NCBI GenBank assembly: GCA_944320015.1
Contig: CALUFO010000016.1
Span: forward strand, 1 to 55,357
Direction: 5' to 3'
DNA length: 55,357 nt
Origin: an uncultured Barnesiella sp.
GTDB taxonomy: Bacteria > Bacteroidota > Bacteroidia > Bacteroidales > Barnesiellaceae
The translations under genes were made by a program, and so were the position numbers. Position 1 is the stretch's first letter. Each line of letters begins with the position of its first letter. Below, in pieces: positions 52,048-55,357 of the stretch. The notes beneath the pieces are model-generated. The model saw only the letters and a list, made by a program, of their open reading frames with translations, was not told the origin of the DNA and ran no database searches.

Positions 52048-52761
52048 ATGGGAAAACAACTTACATACCAAGAACTGCTGGTTGCATATGACAAACTTCT
52101 TATGGAGAATGAGTTTCTTCGTAAGGAGATAGACAAGCTACATGTATTACTAAACAACAAAAACAGTTCCACAGATCTGCCCACCATGAGACGAATTTTG
52201 TCTTTGGGAGAGAAAGTGGAGGTGTTCCGCAATCTGTTTAGGGGGCGTGAGGATGTGTTTGCGCGGAGATGGTACAGTCGGACAAGCGGAAAGGCTGGTT
52301 ATCAGCCTGTATGCCGGAATGAATGGGACAGGCTATTATGTGACAAGAAAAAATATAAATGTACGGAATGCCCCAATAGGTTGTTCAAACCGTTGGAGTA
52401 TGAGGATATATACCGGCATCTTGAAGGGAAAAGCCCAGATGGGCATGATGTAATCGGCGCCTATGCCATTCTTGCCGACAGCACCTGTAATTTCCTGTGT
52501 GTGGATTTTGATGACAAATCCTGTGAACATGGATATAAGAAAGATGTGTTGGCGTATGTCGGGGTCTGCAATGATTGGGGTATTCCTTACTCCATCGAAC
52601 GTTCCCGTTCCGGGAGCGGCGCCCATGTCTGGATATTCTTTGAACAGTCGTTGCCTGCCTCTAAGGCACGGAGGCTTGGAAATATGATATTGACAGAAGC
52701 TATGACGATACGGGATGATGACTCTCAAATCGTACGACCGCTTCTTTCCCAACCAAGATAG
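52048..52761 (+). CDS. TOTE-type conflict protein, N-terminal part: coiled coil and archaeo-eukaryotic primase
   Basis: This 237-residue part starts with a coiled coil (YQELLVAYDKLLMENEFLRK), then the archaeo-eukaryotic primase (AEP) domain of the TOTE conflict family: FRGREDVFARRWYSRTSGKA, a zinc-like CDKKKYKCTECPN, the metal motif VDFDD (D153, D155) and the His-containing SGSGAHVWIFF (H193). The active-site residues look intact. From about codon 225 the frame drifts into unrelated sequence and stops, while homologous sequence continues in the next frame (KSYDRFFPNQDRLPDGG). So a single extra base near 52715-52727, or a +1 frameshift, splits one gene. TOTE proteins join an AEP, a helicase and a nuclease, presumably against foreign DNA. 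Confidence 0.8.
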   Translation: MGKQLTYQELLVAYDKLLMENEFLRKEIDKLHVLLNNKNSSTDLPTMRRILSLGEKVEVFRNLFRGREDVFARRWYSRTSGKAGYQPVCRNEWDRLLCDKKKYKCTECPNRLFKPLEYEDIYRHLEGKSPDGHDVIGAYAILADSTCNFLCVDFDDKSCEHGYKKDVLAYVGVCNDWGIPYSIERSRSGSGAHVWIFFEQSLPASKARRLGNMILTEAMTIRDDDSQIVRPLLSQPR

Positions 52762-54889
52762 GTTGCCCGATGGCGGATTTGGCAATTTGGTGGCATTGCC
52801 ACTGCAAGGCAAAGCCCGCAAGGAAGGGAACAGTGTGTTTGTGGACGAAAACTTTATGGTTTATGAAGACCAATGGAATTATTTGCTTGAAATAAAACGG
52901 ATATCCGAAGTAGCAGTTGACGCAATATTGGCAAAACACGAACCTGCTTCGGAATTGGGCGAATTGTCCACTACCAGTGAATCGAAACCATGGGAGACTC
53001 CTGTGCCTCAAAAGATTACTCGTAATGATTTTCCTATTAATCCTGTCCTCATACGCTCCAACATGCTGTATATCCCTTTGCAAGGACTCTCAGCAAAGGC
53101 CGTGAACCACTTGAAACGGATCGCATCGTTCAAGAATCCAGAGTTTTATGCCAGACAAGGAATGCGATTGTCCATTTATAACACTCCCCGTATTATCTCG
53201 TGTGCCGATATGGAAGAGAATTATATCGCCCTGCCTCGTGGATGTGAAGATGCGGTCATTGCCCTTTTGGAAGATAATCAAGTCGCTTATCGCATAGAGG
53301 ACAAGACCAATCACGGGGAGAATATAACCGTAGGGTTTAAAGGTGAACTTCGTAAAGAGCAGAAAGAGGCCATAGCCAACTTGATAGCCTATGACAACGG
53401 AGTATTGAATGCCACTACTGCATTTGGCAAGACGATCACCGCTATCGGTTTGATTGCAGAACGGAAAGTAAACACGTTGATACTTGTTCACACCAAAGCT
53501 TTGTTGGAGCAATGGAAATCCCGCTTGGGAGAATTTTTGCAAATAGACTTTACGGAAGATAACCACCCAAAGAAACGTGGCCGTAAAAAAGCCTTTTCGC
53601 CGTTCGGCATATTGGATTCCAAGGGAAATTCACTACATGGGAAAATAGATATAGCCTTGATGCAATCCTGCTTGGAGGATAGCGGAGTGAAACCTTTTGT
53701 CCGAGATTATGGAATGTTGGTCGTTGATGAATGTCATCATGTGTCGGCTATGAATTTTGAACGGATATTGAAGTATGCCAATGCCCGCTATGTCTATGGG
53801 CTGACAGCCACCTCAATCCGTAAAGACGGACATCAGCCTATCATCTTTATGCAATGTGGACCTATCCGTTATTCGGCGGACGCCAAAACTCAAATGGCTT
53901 CCCAGACATTCGCGCGTCTGCTTGTCCCTCGTTTTACTTCTTACAGAGAGTTGACGGGTGAAAAATCCACTTACGCCAAGGTAATTCAAAAAATGGCTGA
54001 AGATGAAAACCGAAACAGACTTATAACGAACGATGTGTACGAGGCTTTGAAAGAAGGGCGTTCACCCATTATATTGACCAACCTTACCGCCCATGTCGAA
54101 ACATTGGCAAACACATTAATGCCACATTGCAAACATGTCGTCTCCCTTGTCGGTTCCGAATCGGCAAAGGAGAAACGTCAGAAAATGGAATACCTGCAAA
54201 ATATACCGTTCACTGAACCGCTCGTCATAGTTGCTACGGGGAAATATGTGGGTGAGGGGTTTGACTACCCACGCTTGGATACCTTATTCTTGGCCTTGCC
54301 TGTCTCTTGGAAAGGCATCATCGCACAATATGCCGGTCGCTTACACCGGGAATATCCGGGTAAGAAAGAAGTTCGGATTTACGATTATATTGATATTCGC
54401 ATACCGATGTGCGACATCATGTACAAACGCAGGCTGCGAGGATATGCCTCTGTTGGTTATCAGATAAAGTCAAATGCGCCGAAAGATTTATTTTGCGAAA
54501 ATCACTTCGCTATTTTTAACGGACATACATATCAAAGCGAGTTTTTCAAAGATTTGTTTCAGGCGAAACGCTCGGTCGTTATTTCTGCGACAAAACTTTG
54601 GTTTGCAAAACATTCATCTGTGCTTGATATACTGAAAGACTTGTCTGTGCGAGGAATAGAGGTTGTCACTTTTGTCAAAAGCAATTCGGAAAAGGAAGAC
54701 CGGTTAAAAGAAACAGGAGCAAGTATCAGAATTATAGACTCATTGGCTATTGACGTTGCAATCATAGACAAATTTTTGATATGGTATGGCAGTGTCAACT
54801 ATCTTGGTTACAATACCGACGAGAATAATGCCATACGCATTTATGATTCAACATTGGCCGAGAATGTCTTAGAAGTACTTTACACTTGA
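52715..54889 (+). CDS. TOTE-type conflict protein, C-terminal part: SF2 helicase and PLD-like nuclease
   Basis: This 724-residue part starts with the end of the primase domain (KSYDRFFPNQDRLPDGG, then NLVALPLQGKARK) and a linker. The superfamily 2 helicase follows: ELRKEQKEAIANLI, Walker A with Lys239 in TTAFGKTITAIG, motif II VVDECHHVSA (from Asp338), motif III GLTATSIRKDG and motif VI AQYAGRLHRE. The C-terminus (~600-724) is a PLD-like nuclease with ATKLWFAKH and VAIIDKFLIWYGSVNYLG, partly unlike the HKD consensus (no His before the Lys). Two ATGs (52715, 52718) could allow separate translation. Probably the same ancestral polypeptide as the preceding part. AT-rich, likely horizontally acquired. 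Confidence 0.85.
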   Translation: MMTLKSYDRFFPNQDRLPDGGFGNLVALPLQGKARKEGNSVFVDENFMVYEDQWNYLLEIKRISEVAVDAILAKHEPASELGELSTTSESKPWETPVPQKITRNDFPINPVLIRSNMLYIPLQGLSAKAVNHLKRIASFKNPEFYARQGMRLSIYNTPRIISCADMEENYIALPRGCEDAVIALLEDNQVAYRIEDKTNHGENITVGFKGELRKEQKEAIANLIAYDNGVLNATTAFGKTITAIGLIAERKVNTLILVHTKALLEQWKSRLGEFLQIDFTEDNHPKKRGRKKAFSPFGILDSKGNSLHGKIDIALMQSCLEDSGVKPFVRDYGMLVVDECHHVSAMNFERILKYANARYVYGLTATSIRKDGHQPIIFMQCGPIRYSADAKTQMASQTFARLLVPRFTSYRELTGEKSTYAKVIQKMAEDENRNRLITNDVYEALKEGRSPIILTNLTAHVETLANTLMPHCKHVVSLVGSESAKEKRQKMEYLQNIPFTEPLVIVATGKYVGEGFDYPRLDTLFLALPVSWKGIIAQYAGRLHREYPGKKEVRIYDYIDIRIPMCDIMYKRRLRGYASVGYQIKSNAPKDLFCENHFAIFNGHTYQSEFFKDLFQAKRSVVISATKLWFAKHSSVLDILKDLSVRGIEVVTFVKSNSEKEDRLKETGASIRIIDSLAIDVAIIDKFLIWYGSVNYLGYNTDENNAIRIYDSTLAENVLEVLYT

Positions 54890-54901
54890 CACCAATTTTT
54901 C

Positions 54902-54959
54902 CTATTAATAATAGATATTGTTTGCGATGCAGTATGTGTACATCGTTGATTATTAATAG
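54902..54959 (+). repeat. Inverted repeat after the TOTE gene
   Basis: Perfect 11-base arms CTATTAATAAT (54902-54912) and ATTATTAATAG (54949-54959) with a 36-base spacer holding a second small stem CGATG/CATCG. It lies 12 bases after the TOTE stop. It may be a terminator-like fold or an element end. Confidence 0.6.
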
Positions 54960-54989
54960 CATAGTACTATAAAAGATACAGCCGGTAGG

Positions 54990-55182
54990 TTGGCAAGTAT
55001 TTGAGAATGTGTAAGTTAATGGTTTTTAGCACCATTCTCGGCTTGTACCTCCATTCTGGAAAGTAAAGGTGAGTGTAATTTCTTGAATATCAAAAATGTG
55101 CGGCACGAAAACTTGTAAAAAATGCCGTTTTTTGATGGGAAAAAGTACAAAAATAGCTCTGAAACAAGGGTGGACATTATGA
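54990..55182. other. Intergenic region, no gene seen
   Basis: About 190 bases with no reading frame of note. A weak inverted repeat GAGAATG / CATTCTC spans about 55002-55038. No promoter or known motif is convincing. Confidence 0.4.
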
Positions 55183-55287
55183 TTATTTTGCGAAGTACTC
55201 AGTCTTCAACCAATAGGCATAAATCGGGTCCTGGAACGAGGTTTCACCAGCCTTATTGTAATATTTAGGGACTGTCGTTAAATTCCG
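55183..55287 (-). pseudogene. Decayed coding fragment at the right edge
   Basis: On the minus strand a stop-to-stop frame of 34 codons reads RNLTTVPKYYNKAGETSFQD and ends DPIYAYWLKTEYFAK, a protein-like composition without a start codon. To its right, another short frame (MSSIGKITGTVCRLTHNDGI, from about 55343) follows on the same strand. They look like pieces of a decayed gene, possibly a transposase, but I recognise no family. Confidence 0.3.
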
Positions 55288-55357
55288 TCATTATGAGTCA
55301 ATCGGCAGACTGTCCCGGTAATTTTTCCGATCGAACTCATCTTTTTATATTTTCGGC

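Overview
This window comes from the chromosome of a Bacteroidales bacterium, most likely a gut lineage near Barnesiellaceae/Coprobacter; the genus is a guess. The evidence is the Bacteroidetes promoter signature (-7 box TAnnTTTG) before many genes, the block bamD-rpoZ(Rpb6-like)-nusB-yajC-ybbR-coaE-DUF5606, a GldB-like lipoprotein, DUF4301, B12-dependent NrdJ, CBM20-MalQ and a serine-type sulfatase. No rRNA and no confident functional tRNA were found.

Layout. 1-3600 is the remnant of a Mu-like prophage on the minus strand: an unidentified late gene, virion morphogenesis protein, an F-like head protein with a C-terminal PBECR-type nuclease-like domain, and a portal gene lacking its N-terminus. 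An extended tRNA-like hairpin lies among these genes, and the broken edge abuts a palindromic intergenic repeat that recurs at 41.1-41.5 kb. 3.78-12.24 kb holds a PHP phosphoesterase converging on a minus-strand run pspC-uvrB-ygiQ-S9 peptidase-fetA-fetB. 12.5-17.6 kb is the plus-strand housekeeping block. 17.7-22.6 kb is a minus-strand run gldB-aroE-lysR-comEC. 22.7-26.6 kb holds a secreted amidase, an MCE/MlaD protein and dnaA, the last preceded by an AT-rich region with five TTGTAAA motifs.

26.7-34.2 kb holds a nitroreductase, nrdJ, malQ and cysK. 34.3-41.0 kb is a small carbohydrate locus without SusC/SusD: an MFS sugar-type transporter, a sulfatase, a GH5 glycosidase with an N-terminal beta-sandwich-like module, and a neighbour with two copies of that module and no catalytic domain. 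41.1-41.5 kb is a tandem array of palindromic repeat units with covarying hairpins. 41.6-50.8 kb holds a MarR regulator, alpha/beta hydrolase, lipoprotein, RelA with a degenerate hydrolase domain, DUF4301, a DEAD-box helicase and a GNAT acetyltransferase; 50.9-51.5 kb encodes an outer-membrane barrel protein.

51.6-54.9 kb is the most interesting part, an AT-richer, probably acquired defence region. A nonsense-truncated Cas3-like HD remnant precedes a TOTE-type conflict gene (archaeo-eukaryotic primase, SF2 helicase and PLD-like nuclease). That gene is split by a +1 frameshift into two overlapping reading frames, and its candidate promoter is covered by a perfect palindrome. The last 470 bases hold inverted repeats and decayed coding fragments.
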